This document shows, piece after piece, positions 1-6,916 of a DNA stretch of 62,641 bases. Location of the stretch: NCBI GenBank assembly GCA_009787085.1, contig WRGR01000038.1, positions 1-62,641 on the forward strand, in the 5' to 3' direction. Each line of letters opens with the position of its first letter. Position 1 is the first letter of the stretch. The notes below the pieces were generated by a model. The model did not search any database. It saw nothing but the letters and a program-made list of their open reading frames with translations, and was not told the origin of the DNA. Both the position numbers and the translations under genes were made by a program. The DNA comes from Actinomycetes bacterium (lineage in GTDB: Bacteria; Actinomycetota; Coriobacteriia; Coriobacteriales; UBA8131).

Positions 1-1
1 G

Positions 2-1585
2 CCCGGCAGCGCGTCCCAGGAGGACACTGGCGGCGTGACGGCTCCGTCCGCCAATGCGGCGGCTGCGTCTGCCAATGCGGCTGCCCCAGCCGCCCTGATA
101 TTCTCATCTGAGCTGAAGCCGCTGGTCTTCTCCGGTCAAATCGAGCGTCGCCCCAATGATCGCAGCATCTTCCGCTACCTGCGCTTCAGGCTGCATGACG
201 ACACTGCCGACACCTTCTTTGCGGGCATCTTCCAAGTGATGGCCGGCCAGTTGTTGGAAATCGATGCCCAAGGCATTCGAGTACGTTCCTATACCACGCT
301 GGTTGACGAGCTGCGCTCCAGTGCCAAAAGCGACAAACACCAGCCCTACGGCCCGGATGCCGCCCGCCGTTATTACGAGATGCTCACAGAGTCAGTGCGT
401 GATCGACTGAAAAGCGACTATCCAGTGGGTACCGCCCTTTCTGGGGGCATGGACTCCACCACCTTGGCCACCCTGGTCTGTCAGTTGATGGAGCAAGATC
501 CAGACAGCACCAAGGCGGTGGGCAGTAAACAGCAGACTTTTTCGGCGGTCTTCCCCAATTCGATCAACGACGAAGAGTGCTATATCGACGCTTTTATCCG
601 TGATCACAACTCGACAGTCGATGCCCATAAGTGCCAGCCGCAGGCGGCCGAGTTCGTCGACGGCCTCGATGACTTCATCTATACCATGGAGCAGCCGATC
701 ATCTCCACGGGTCCCTATGCGCAGTACCAAATGCTGAAGATGGCTGCCAAAAACGTTCGGGTTTTTCTGACTGGCGCCGGCCCTGACGAGATGATGGCCG
801 GCTATGTGCCCTACTATTTCGTTTATTTGCGCCAGCTGCTGCACCGCCATCACTACCTGCGCTTCCTGCGTGAGGCCCTGGCCGCGTCAGACAAGGTATT
901 CCGCTTGTTACGGGTGCGCTTTGCCTCCCGGCTGGGCGGTAAGAAGGCTTGGGACGAGAAGAGCTTCATCAGCCCCCAGTTCGCTGCTGGCTACACCGAC
1001 GAGCATTATCAAGCGGTGCAGGATAACTTGAAGCTGCGTCTGGTGGACGACCTTTTCGTGATCTCCGCCCCCTGCGTTGCCCGCTATGAGGACCGTAGCG
1101 CCATGCGCTTCTCCTTGGAAGGCCGTCTGCCCTTTGCCAACAAGGACCTGGTGCGCTACATCTGGTCGATGTCCGACGATGCCCTGATCAAAGGCGGCTG
1201 GAACAAGCACATGCTGCGCGATGCGATGCTGCCTTACCTGCCTCGCGAGGTGCTGAACCGGCGAAACAAGATCGGTTTCTCGACGCCGGAGGTGGAGTGG
1301 TTCGGTATGCTGAAAGACAAGTTCTTGGAAATCTTCGAGTCTGAGAGCTTTGCTGCCCGACCTTACTTCAATGTTGGCACGGTGCGTCAGGCTTTCCGGG
1401 CATTCTATGATGGCAAGGGCGATGCCACCACCTTGGCCTTTTGGCGGCTGTTGCATTTGGAACTCTGGTTGCGCCGCTTTATCGATGCTCCTTTGCCGCC
1501 GACTCCCGAAGAGCCGCCGCATCCCCGGGGCGGGCACTTGAAGAACACCACTAGGCCCTTGCCGCCATTGGACGGCGTTAGTTGA
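2..1585 (+). CDS. asnB: Asparagine synthase (glutamine-hydrolysing), 5' end beyond window
   Basis: The reading frame is open to the left edge, so the start lies outside the window. The visible protein begins in the last third of the N-terminal glutaminase domain (the FSSELKPLVFSG and RRPNDRSIF region). It continues into the C-terminal ATP-binding synthase domain with the PP-loop SGGMDS near position 430. The enzyme transfers ammonia from glutamine to aspartate via an aspartyl-AMP intermediate in the cytoplasm. Bases 42-105 encode an Ala/Asn/Ser-rich stretch built from two near-identical units around SANAAA. That stretch interrupts the glutaminase domain and matches the in-frame repeat expansions seen in many genes here. 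The first ATG-like start (GTG at 35) falls inside the repeat and is not the real start. An asnB-like amidotransferase could also serve a secondary pathway, but the fold assignment is firm. Confidence 0.85.
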   Translation, partial: PGSASQEDTGGVTAPSANAAAASANAAAPAALIFSSELKPLVFSGQIERRPNDRSIFRYLRFRLHDDTADTFFAGIFQVMAGQLLEIDAQGIRVRSYTTLVDELRSSAKSDKHQPYGPDAARRYYEMLTESVRDRLKSDYPVGTALSGGMDSTTLATLVCQLMEQDPDSTKAVGSKQQTFSAVFPNSINDEECYIDAFIRDHNSTVDAHKCQPQAAEFVDGLDDFIYTMEQPIISTGPYAQYQMLKMAAKNVRVFLTGAGPDEMMAGYVPYYFVYLRQLLHRHHYLRFLREALAASDKVFRLLRVRFASRLGGKKAWDEKSFISPQFAAGYTDEHYQAVQDNLKLRLVDDLFVISAPCVARYEDRSAMRFSLEGRLPFANKDLVRYIWSMSDDALIKGGWNKHMLRDAMLPYLPREVLNRRNKIGFSTPEVEWFGMLKDKFLEIFESESFAARPYFNVGTVRQAFRAFYDGKGDATTLAFWRLLHLELWLRRFIDAPLPPTPEEPPHPRGGHLKNTTRPLPPLDGVS

Positions 1586-1616
1586 TCTGCCGGGCGGCTG
1601 ATCGGCGTATTCACCG

Positions 1617-3203
1617 GTGAAGATGCTGGCCATCATCGTTGGCAAGCTTTTGGTGGCTGTCGGCCGTCTGTTGGGAAAGGGGTCATCGACACCCGGGGCG
1701 GTTGCTTTGCGCCTCTGCCCGACGCTGGATAGGCGTTTCGTATTGCCGGCAGTCAGGGTGGCGGTGACGGGATCATCTGGTAAGGGCTCCGTGTCGGCAC
1801 TGATCGCTGCCAGTTTGCGGCAGATGGGTTTTAGCGTTGTCCATAACAGTGAAGGCTCAAACATGCGAGCCGGTATTGTGGCCATGCTGCTGGCTGCTGC
1901 CGATGTTCGTGGCCGGGTGAGTGCTGATGTCGTGGTGACCGAGGTCGATGAGCGTAGCTGCAAGCATGTTTTCCCGGCCTTTCAACCCGGGTTCGTGGTG
2001 ATCACCAACATCACCCGCGACCAGCCGCCCCGGCAAGTGCATACTGACTACATATTCACCGAGATAGAGAGGGCGCTGAGTGGCAATGAGCTGTTGCTGG
2101 TCAATGGCGACGACCCGCTGCTGATGCGTTTCGGGCTGCCTAGGGTCGCTGGCCAGCAGCCTTATAGCTCGGGACAGCAGGCAGGACAAGATGTGTCGGC
2201 CGTGGAGCAGGACGCGGTGGGCGCAGGGCAGGGGTCGGATGCCCCGTCCCGCCGGTTGCTGACCTACGGGCTAGGCAAGCACCGATCAATGCATAAAGCT
2301 CGTCATTGCGGGCCTGACCCGCACTCTTTTGCGCCGTCAACAACAGCAAAGATGGGTTATGCTACATCAGAATCTGGCTCAACAGCATTGACTGACACTT
2401 TCCTAGCTGCTTCGGACTTCAAAACTGCGGAGTCCCGTTTCGATGTTTTTGACGCTGCCTTTTGCCCGCTTTGCGGACAGCGGTTGAGCTATGACTACTA
2501 CCTGATCAACTCGACTGGCGGCTTTAGCTGCCCGGAAGGCCATTTTAGCCACCGTATCGACCTGGCGGTCAGCGAGCTGCGGCGAGGCGCAGCAGATGAT
2601 GGCAGCGCCGACACGATCTGCCTCCAAGACGGCCCGACGATCCAGGCCAACAGCCGCCTGCTCTTCAATGTCTTCAACGTCGTTGCCGCCTATGCCCTGC
2701 TGACCCAGTTACCTTTGGGCATCGACAAGGAGCAAGCGGCGTTGGCGCTCAGCCAACAGGCTGTTTCTAAAAAGATCTTCCATGCCTACCGGTGGCGCGG
2801 TCGGCCAACCTACGTGATGAGCAACAAGGCAGAGAACGCTGCCACATTCGACCAGTCGCTGCTCTTTGCCGCCAACTTGCCGGGGCCTTTGGTGCTGGTG
2901 GTGGGCTGGATGGAGATCAGCCGCCGTTATCAGGCCGACGACATCTCTTGGCTCTATGATGTCAATTTCGAGCTGGTGGCCGAACGGTTGAGTGCTGCCA
3001 TTTGCACAGGTCCGGATGCGGCATCGATCGCCGTGCGCCTGAAGTATGCCGAAGTGGATGAACGCTGTATCCACGTTTTCGCCGACATGGACGCTCGGGT
3101 TGCCGGTGCTCTAGAGGCCACAGAGGGCAGCATTGTTGCTGTCTTGAACTTTGACCACGTAAGGCCGTTTATCCGCCTGATACAAGGCGAGGGGGCATCT
3201 TGA
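1617..3203 (+). CDS. murT: Lipid II isoglutaminyl synthase, MurT subunit
   Basis: MurT is the Mur-ligase-like subunit that, with GatD, amidates the D-glutamate of lipid II. Visible features are an N-terminal Mur ligase ATP-binding loop (TGSSGKGS, about residues 51-58), the NITRDQ motif, a Cys4 zinc ribbon (CPLCG and, 18 residues on, CPEGH) and a C-terminal Mur ligase domain. The start is GTG 1617, or ATG 1623; neither has a strong ribosome site. At 528 aa it is about 80-90 residues longer than usual. Part of the excess is a 132-bp in-frame insertion at 2272-2405 of the palindromic MITE-like element, placed just before the zinc ribbon. An Ala/Gly-rich linker precedes it. gatD follows, so the two form an operon. 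Confidence 0.88.
   Translation: MKMLAIIVGKLLVAVGRLLGKGSSTPGAVALRLCPTLDRRFVLPAVRVAVTGSSGKGSVSALIAASLRQMGFSVVHNSEGSNMRAGIVAMLLAAADVRGRVSADVVVTEVDERSCKHVFPAFQPGFVVITNITRDQPPRQVHTDYIFTEIERALSGNELLLVNGDDPLLMRFGLPRVAGQQPYSSGQQAGQDVSAVEQDAVGAGQGSDAPSRRLLTYGLGKHRSMHKARHCGPDPHSFAPSTTAKMGYATSESGSTALTDTFLAASDFKTAESRFDVFDAAFCPLCGQRLSYDYYLINSTGGFSCPEGHFSHRIDLAVSELRRGAADDGSADTICLQDGPTIQANSRLLFNVFNVVAAYALLTQLPLGIDKEQAALALSQQAVSKKIFHAYRWRGRPTYVMSNKAENAATFDQSLLFAANLPGPLVLVVGWMEISRRYQADDISWLYDVNFELVAERLSAAICTGPDAASIAVRLKYAEVDERCIHVFADMDARVAGALEATEGSIVAVLNFDHVRPFIRLIQGEGAS
2271..2406 (+). repeat. MITE-like palindromic element, copy A, inside murT
   Basis: The ends are CTAGGCAAGCACCGATCAATG and its imperfect inverse ending TTTCCTAG. 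Between them lies the family core CGTCATTGCGGG...CCCGCA, here with a decayed second half. Measured from flanking TA to flanking TA it is 134 bp, so if TA is the duplicated target the net gain is 132 bp, or 44 codons. The murT reading frame passes through it with no stop. Confidence 0.85.
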
Positions 3204-3214
3204 TGGCAATCAGT

Positions 3215-3350
3215 CCAAGGAAACAGCGATCAACACAAAATGCCCGTCATTGCGGGCTTGACCCGCAATCTTTTGCGCCAAGTTTAGAGGGAAAAATTGC
3301 GGCTTACGACCGCAATGACGGTGCCTGGACATTAATCGGCGCTTCCCTAG
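3215..3350 (+). repeat. MITE-like palindromic element, copy B, between murT and gatD
   Basis: This is the best-preserved copy. The left end CCAAGGAAACAGCGATCAA pairs with the right end TTAATCGGCGCTTCCCTAG. The inner arms are CGTCATTGCGGG...CCCGCAATCTTT and AAAATTGCGG...CCGCAATGACGG, so the whole element is one long interrupted palindrome. The TA-to-TA length is 134 bp, identical to copy A. It fills most of the murT-gatD spacer and may fold in the transcript. Confidence 0.88.
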
Positions 3351-3390
3351 AGCATCAAGTGGGAGTGACTTTCGGCGGCAGGGAGGTGCT

Positions 3391-4413
3391 GTGAGCGCTG
3401 GTACTGCCTCGATAACGCTGCTGCACCTCTATGACGACCTGCTGAACCTTTACGGCGAGAACGGCAACGTCAAGGCTTTGGCGCACACGCTCAGGCGGGC
3501 TGGCCTTCAGGTCAAGGTCCAGCACTGCCGCATCGGTGACTCACCGGACTTCGAGCAGGCCGACTTGGTCTATATGGGATGCGGGTCAGAGCCCAAACAG
3601 TTGCTGGCCTTGCGGCATCTTGCTGGCCTGCGCACGCCCCTCCAAGCCTATCTAGCGCGTGGCGGCCTGATGTTGGCCTGCGGCAATGCCGCCGACCTCC
3701 TAGGCAGCGAGATCATCGAGGCTGACGGTTCGAGCTTGCAGGCCTTGGGCATCTTTGACTATCAAGCGCAACGCCTTGATGAGCGGGAGGTCAGCGAGGT
3801 GCTCTTCAGCTTTGCTGCTCGTCCGCTGATCGGCTTTCAAAATCGTGGCTCCTACATCCAGTTCCCATCGTCAGATGCCATGCCATTGGCCGTTGCTGCG
3901 CCCGCCGCCGCATCTGTGGCCGTGCCTGCCGATGTACCTGCTGACGCTCGGCCAGCTGACAGCGGAGCCAGTGGCGTGCTTGCCGATGCGCCCGCCGCCG
4001 TGCCCGCCGCCGTGCCCGCCGCCGCATCTGTGGCCGTGCCCGTCGCCGTGCCCGCCGCCGCATCTGTGGCCGTGCCCGCCGCCGTGCCTGCCGCCGCCGA
4101 CAGCGACAGCGATGCCAGCGCTCTGCAACCCCTGTTTCAGGTGCAAAAGGGCTTCACTACCGGCTTTGTGCCGCCACTGCCCGGAGAAGGCTTCATCATC
4201 AAAGGCTTCATCGCCACCACAGTACTGGGCCTGCTGCCCCGCAATCCGGCCTTCTTGGCCTGGTTGGCCGAAGCTCTAGCTGACAGCAACCCGCTGGTCC
4301 GGCCAAAGGCAGCAATTCCCGACTCTGCCTACCAACGCTTCGGCCTCCAGCTGGACATCCAAGCGAACAAAGAATTTTTAGCCCGCCACCACGGCATCTT
4401 TTGCCCTGAGTAG
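3391..4413 (+). CDS. gatD: Lipid II isoglutaminyl synthase, glutaminase subunit GatD
   Basis: GatD is a class I glutamine amidotransferase that supplies ammonia to MurT. The start is GTG 3391, behind GGGAGG. The N-terminal half (residues 1-150) matches GatD, including LYDDLLNLYGENGN and the nucleophile-elbow region LMLACGNAADLLG. The C-terminal part has LLPRNPAF, which normally follows the catalytic His-Gly. Here the residues before it read TTVLG, so the expected catalytic His is not seen. The elbow is also CGN rather than the usual CGG. The protein is about 100 residues longer than typical because of a Pro/Ala/Val repeat (units such as AVPAA and SVAVP) at 3890-4105. The family is clear from the sequence and the murT neighbour; catalytic competence is uncertain. 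Confidence 0.82.
   Translation: MSAGTASITLLHLYDDLLNLYGENGNVKALAHTLRRAGLQVKVQHCRIGDSPDFEQADLVYMGCGSEPKQLLALRHLAGLRTPLQAYLARGGLMLACGNAADLLGSEIIEADGSSLQALGIFDYQAQRLDEREVSEVLFSFAARPLIGFQNRGSYIQFPSSDAMPLAVAAPAAASVAVPADVPADARPADSGASGVLADAPAAVPAAVPAAASVAVPVAVPAAASVAVPAAVPAAADSDSDASALQPLFQVQKGFTTGFVPPLPGEGFIIKGFIATTVLGLLPRNPAFLAWLAEALADSNPLVRPKAAIPDSAYQRFGLQLDIQANKEFLARHHGIFCPE
3890..4105 (+). repeat. In-frame Ala/Val/Pro tandem repeat within gatD
   Basis: Variants of GTGCCCGCCGCC and GCATCTGTGGCC recur, encoding AVPAA and SVAVP units. The repeat is GC-rich and in frame. It sits between the conserved N-terminal glutaminase core and the C-terminal LLPRNP segment. Confidence 0.85.
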
Positions 4414-4435
4414 TTGAGGCGTTATTACTGTTACT

Positions 4436-4648
4436 GTGGTAGATCGTGGTAGTACTGTCAGGGTGGATGACCTAGAGCTGTCCATCTCCCTTGCCGGACT
4501 GGCTGTTGTTATTATCCATTGGCATCGCCAAGGACAACTTGGGGGGATGCTGGTGGTCTGTCACTGTCGCCGCGAAGACGACAAGGTGATCAGGATAATA
4601 TCCGCAAGAAAGGCGACGAAGAAAGAGGCAGGCAGTTATGGAAGTTGA
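4436..4648 (+). pseudogene. BrnT-family toxin, C-terminal remnant
   Basis: The last 35 residues (MLVVCHCRRED, then VIRIISARKATKKE) match the C-terminal half of BrnT ribonuclease toxins. The N-terminal half, which normally carries the EWDxxKxxxNxxKHG motif, is not recognisable in this or the neighbouring frames. The toxin therefore looks truncated or scrambled upstream of about 4530. The antitoxin gene overlaps its 3' end, which is the normal brnT-brnA order. Inactivation of the toxin is inferred from the missing N-terminus. Confidence 0.6.
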
Positions 4649-4862
4649 TGAGATGAGAGAAGAATACGACTTCAGTGGCTCAAAGCCGAACCCTTATGCC
4701 AAGAAGCTGAAGAAGCAGGTCACCATTCGTATCGATGAGGCATCGATTGACTATTTCAAACAACAGGCCGCTGAGGTGGGTGTTCCTTACCAGAGCCTGA
4801 TCAACCTGTATTTGGCCGACTGTGCCGAAAAACACAGGGAACTGAGGCTTGTTTGGGATTAG
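4638..4862 (+). CDS. brnA: BrnA/CopG-family antitoxin
   Basis: The product is a 74-residue ribbon-helix-helix protein. Residues 26-70 (KKQVTIRIDEASIDYFK, then VPYQSLINLYLADCA) are the standard BrnA DNA-binding and dimerisation region. ATG 4638 overlaps the brnT remnant by 11 bases; an internal ATG at 4653 (MREEYDF) would also give a complete antitoxin. BrnA normally binds BrnT and represses the operon. Here the antitoxin appears intact while the toxin is not. Confidence 0.8.
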   Translation: MEVDEMREEYDFSGSKPNPYAKKLKKQVTIRIDEASIDYFKQQAAEVGVPYQSLINLYLADCAEKHRELRLVWD

Positions 4863-4900
4863 CTGCCGCCCGCCAGCAGCCTCAACTGTAGCCTGACCCA

Positions 4901-5245
4901 TCACCACGGGGGCACTAGGATCAGCAAGCAGATCACCGGCAGCAGGCCGAAGAAGATGATACAGGCCAGCAGTATGATGCGTGCGCCTCTGACGCTGGTG
5001 CCATGGACAATGCCGAGTGCCATCATCTTCTCGGCATTGTGGAACATCAGTGTGAACAAGAGGTTGAAGGCCGAGAGCATGCCGCCCAGTCCCAGCAGCA
5101 CAAACTTCGATCCGTGGCCGTCAATGACCCCAGCGACACTAACATGTAGCGGCACAACATCCGGCAAAAAGCAGAGCACGGCAACCGCCATGATCGCCAC
5201 GGGGACAAAGCTGATCAGGACAAGCGGTGGGGTCAGTGCCTTCAT
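4901..5245 (-). CDS. DUF1648-type integral membrane protein
   Basis: ATG 5245 starts a protein of about 114 residues with three or four hydrophobic helices. The segment VPLHVSVAGVIDGHGSK resembles the DUF1648 (SdpI-like) signature of a Pro, then HxxxxGxxDGxGSK. The start overlaps the stop of the upstream methyltransferase (TGA 5242-5244), so the two are translationally coupled. The function is unknown. Longer in-frame starts lie inside the methyltransferase gene and are rejected. Confidence 0.65.
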   Translation of the reverse strand: MKALTPPLVLISFVPVAIMAVAVLCFLPDVVPLHVSVAGVIDGHGSKFVLLGLGGMLSAFNLLFTLMFHNAEKMMALGIVHGTSVRGARIILLACIIFFGLLPVICLLILVPPW

Positions 5246-6297
5246 GATACTTCCAGCAGCAAGTAGCTGTTTAGATTGCCGGTTCTGCCGTCGGCGTTGA
5301 AGCGGTAGGCGGCTCGGGCCTGCCCGGCCAGCGATGCAGCCAGCTGGTCGATCTCGCGGTCGGTGAAACTGTGGCAGTAGCGCCATGCCCCCGGGATGCC
5401 GTTGAAGCCGAGCAGGAAGTCGTTGTCGTCCAGGCCTGGTAGGCCGAGCTGGGCTAAGCCGTGCTGGTGGGACTCCCGCGCTTTGGCGGCCAGGCCGGCA
5501 TCGTTTAAGAACTGCCAGAAGGAGACGATCACATAGCCGCCGGGGCGTGTTTGACCGATCAGGGACTGCAGGACCTGCTGGCGCTGCTCAACCAAGGGCA
5601 GGTGGTGTAGGAAGCCGAAGCAGACAGCTAGGTCGCAGAGTGGGGCAGCGATGTGCTCGCTTAGGCATAGGTCGTGTTGCAGCAGCTCCACGATGTCGAG
5701 GTTTTGGTATTGGTAGCGTACGGGTCTCTTAGGGAGATGCCGATTTAACGTGTCAAGCCCGTCATTGCGGCTCGTGAGCCGCAATGCTTCACCCGGCGGA
5801 TCAGGGGAAAGATTGCCGGTCAAGCCAGCAATGACTGCAGTTTGGGCATTGATCGGTGCTTCCCTAGGTGAGTTCGCCCCGTAGTTCGGGCAATCGGTGT
5901 TGGTCTTCGCTACATCAGGCGGCAACAGTGCATCGCAGCAGTCCACAGCGTAAAAGTCCAAACTGTATTGGGGGAGCTGGGATGCGAGAAAGGCTCCGAA
6001 GCGCAAGTTGCCACAGGCCAAGTCGAAGATTGAGAGGCTAGGGGGGCTAGGAGTGTTGTGCTTACAAGGCGGCATGGCGTGATAGCATGGCTCATCCCTG
6101 TGGGAAGCATCCGAGAAGCTTGTCTGGTTCGGTTGCGGCGGCCCGCCCTTTCCGCAAAAACCAACATTCGCCAGCAACCCCAAGCAACGCTCCCAGCCCG
6201 GCCAAGGGGCAGCACGCGAGGCCGAGAACGGGGCATGGTTTTTTTGGTAGAACTCGTTGTTCAGATGGCAAAGCCTGTCGGCTGTCTTTATATCCAT
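5242..6297 (-). CDS. Class I SAM-dependent methyltransferase, Trm9-like
   Basis: ATG 6297 follows GGAAAGG. The N-terminus (FYQKNHAPFSASRAAPWPGW) matches the entry motif FSxTRxxPWP of Trm9/ALKBH8-type tRNA methyltransferases. Motif I is FDLACGNLRFG, the post-I acidic residue is in YAVD, and CFGFLHHLP with RPGGYVIVSFW are later motifs. Trm9 methylates cm5U34 to mcm5U34 in tRNA. An Elp3 gene, which makes cm5U34, lies about 600 bp away, facing outward. Two insertions stretch the protein: copy C of the palindromic element (5729-5867, 135 bp net, in frame), and a low-conservation stretch at about 6010-6200 between PWPGWERCL and motif I. Substrate assignment rests on motif likeness and neighbourhood only. 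Confidence 0.65.
   Translation of the reverse strand: MDIKTADRLCHLNNEFYQKNHAPFSASRAAPWPGWERCLGLLANVGFCGKGGPPQPNQTSFSDASHRDEPCYHAMPPCKHNTPSPPSLSIFDLACGNLRFGAFLASQLPQYSLDFYAVDCCDALLPPDVAKTNTDCPNYGANSPREAPINAQTAVIAGLTGNLSPDPPGEALRLTSRNDGLDTLNRHLPKRPVRYQYQNLDIVELLQHDLCLSEHIAAPLCDLAVCFGFLHHLPLVEQRQQVLQSLIGQTRPGGYVIVSFWQFLNDAGLAAKARESHQHGLAQLGLPGLDDNDFLLGFNGIPGAWRYCHSFTDREIDQLAASLAGQARAAYRFNADGRTGNLNSYLLLEVS
5729..5867 (+). repeat. MITE-like palindromic element, copy C, inside methyltransferase gene
   Basis: The left end is TTAGGGAGATGCCGATTTAA and the right end CATTGATCGGTGCTTCCCTAG. The cores are CGTCATTGCGGCTCGTGAGCCGCAA (read in two parts) and AAAGATTGCCGG...CAATGAC. TA to TA is 137 bp, a net addition of 135 bp, or 45 codons. 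The minus-strand coding frame stays open through it and it separates motif I from the later motifs. Confidence 0.85.
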
Positions 6298-6410
6298 GGC
6301 CTTTCCAAGTGTCGGTGGTGGTGGTAAGCAGGGGGGCTCCCCGAAGACATCACTGTAATTATAGGGTTCTTTATCCTCTGGAGCCATCAGTGCAGGCTTG
6401 TGACTCTCGC

Positions 6411-6884
6411 ATGGCGATTATGGCAGCCTTAACAGTAACAAGGGCCGCCTCGTTCATCGAAAGCAGACGGCCAAGACTTCCACATTTTAATATCTGTTAT
6501 GAGATAATATCTACGTTTGACATAACTCCCGTCACCAGTGCAGAGGTGATTGCCGTGCTCGAAGACTACTTGACTGAACACGCTGACTCCGGTGTGCTTG
6601 CTGCTCAGATCGTGAGTGATATGTCTTTCAGCAACCGAACCGTGCGTGTCACCTTCGACCCTGCTATTAAGGGATTTGATGTCGGATTATTTGAAAGCGT
6701 CAATCCATTTTCAAACCTTGCAGAATTTGTTGGCGAGCCCATCGCCTTCAACGATGGTGTTGGCAGAAGGCTCCGGTCAGCAATCGATAGTATAGAAACG
6801 ATTTTGGCCGACGGCACGAGCTTGGGTAAGCTTACGACCGCAGAACTGTATCGCATGGGTACAGGCAATGAATTGCAGTCCTGA
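6411..6884 (+). CDS. Hypothetical protein
   Basis: The open frame extends from ATG 6411; the true start is uncertain and no clear ribosome site is visible. The product of about 157 residues is mixed alpha/beta with no transmembrane segment or recognised motif. Base composition is visibly lower in GC than the flanking genes, especially at 6440-6880, which suggests a recent arrival or an orphan gene. It lies in the divergent space between the methyltransferase and elp3. It could be the C-terminal remainder of a larger protein. Confidence 0.4.
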   Translation: MAIMAALTVTRAASFIESRRPRLPHFNICYEIISTFDITPVTSAEVIAVLEDYLTEHADSGVLAAQIVSDMSFSNRTVRVTFDPAIKGFDVGLFESVNPFSNLAEFVGEPIAFNDGVGRRLRSAIDSIETILADGTSLGKLTTAELYRMGTGNELQS

Positions 6885-6916
6885 GCAACGAAGAGAGAGG
6901 CGCAAATCGGCTTATC

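Noticed and set aside
908-1963. 351-codon minus-strand ORF across asnB and murT
   Set aside because: It spans two well-supported plus-strand genes and has no recognisable domains.
2281-2330. Palindromic core as a tRNA or rho-independent terminator
   Set aside because: No cloverleaf or T tract is present, and the same sequence recurs at unrelated places including inside genes.
3200-3394. Small ORF between murT and gatD
   Set aside because: It is made almost wholly of the palindromic element copy B and lacks its own ribosome site.
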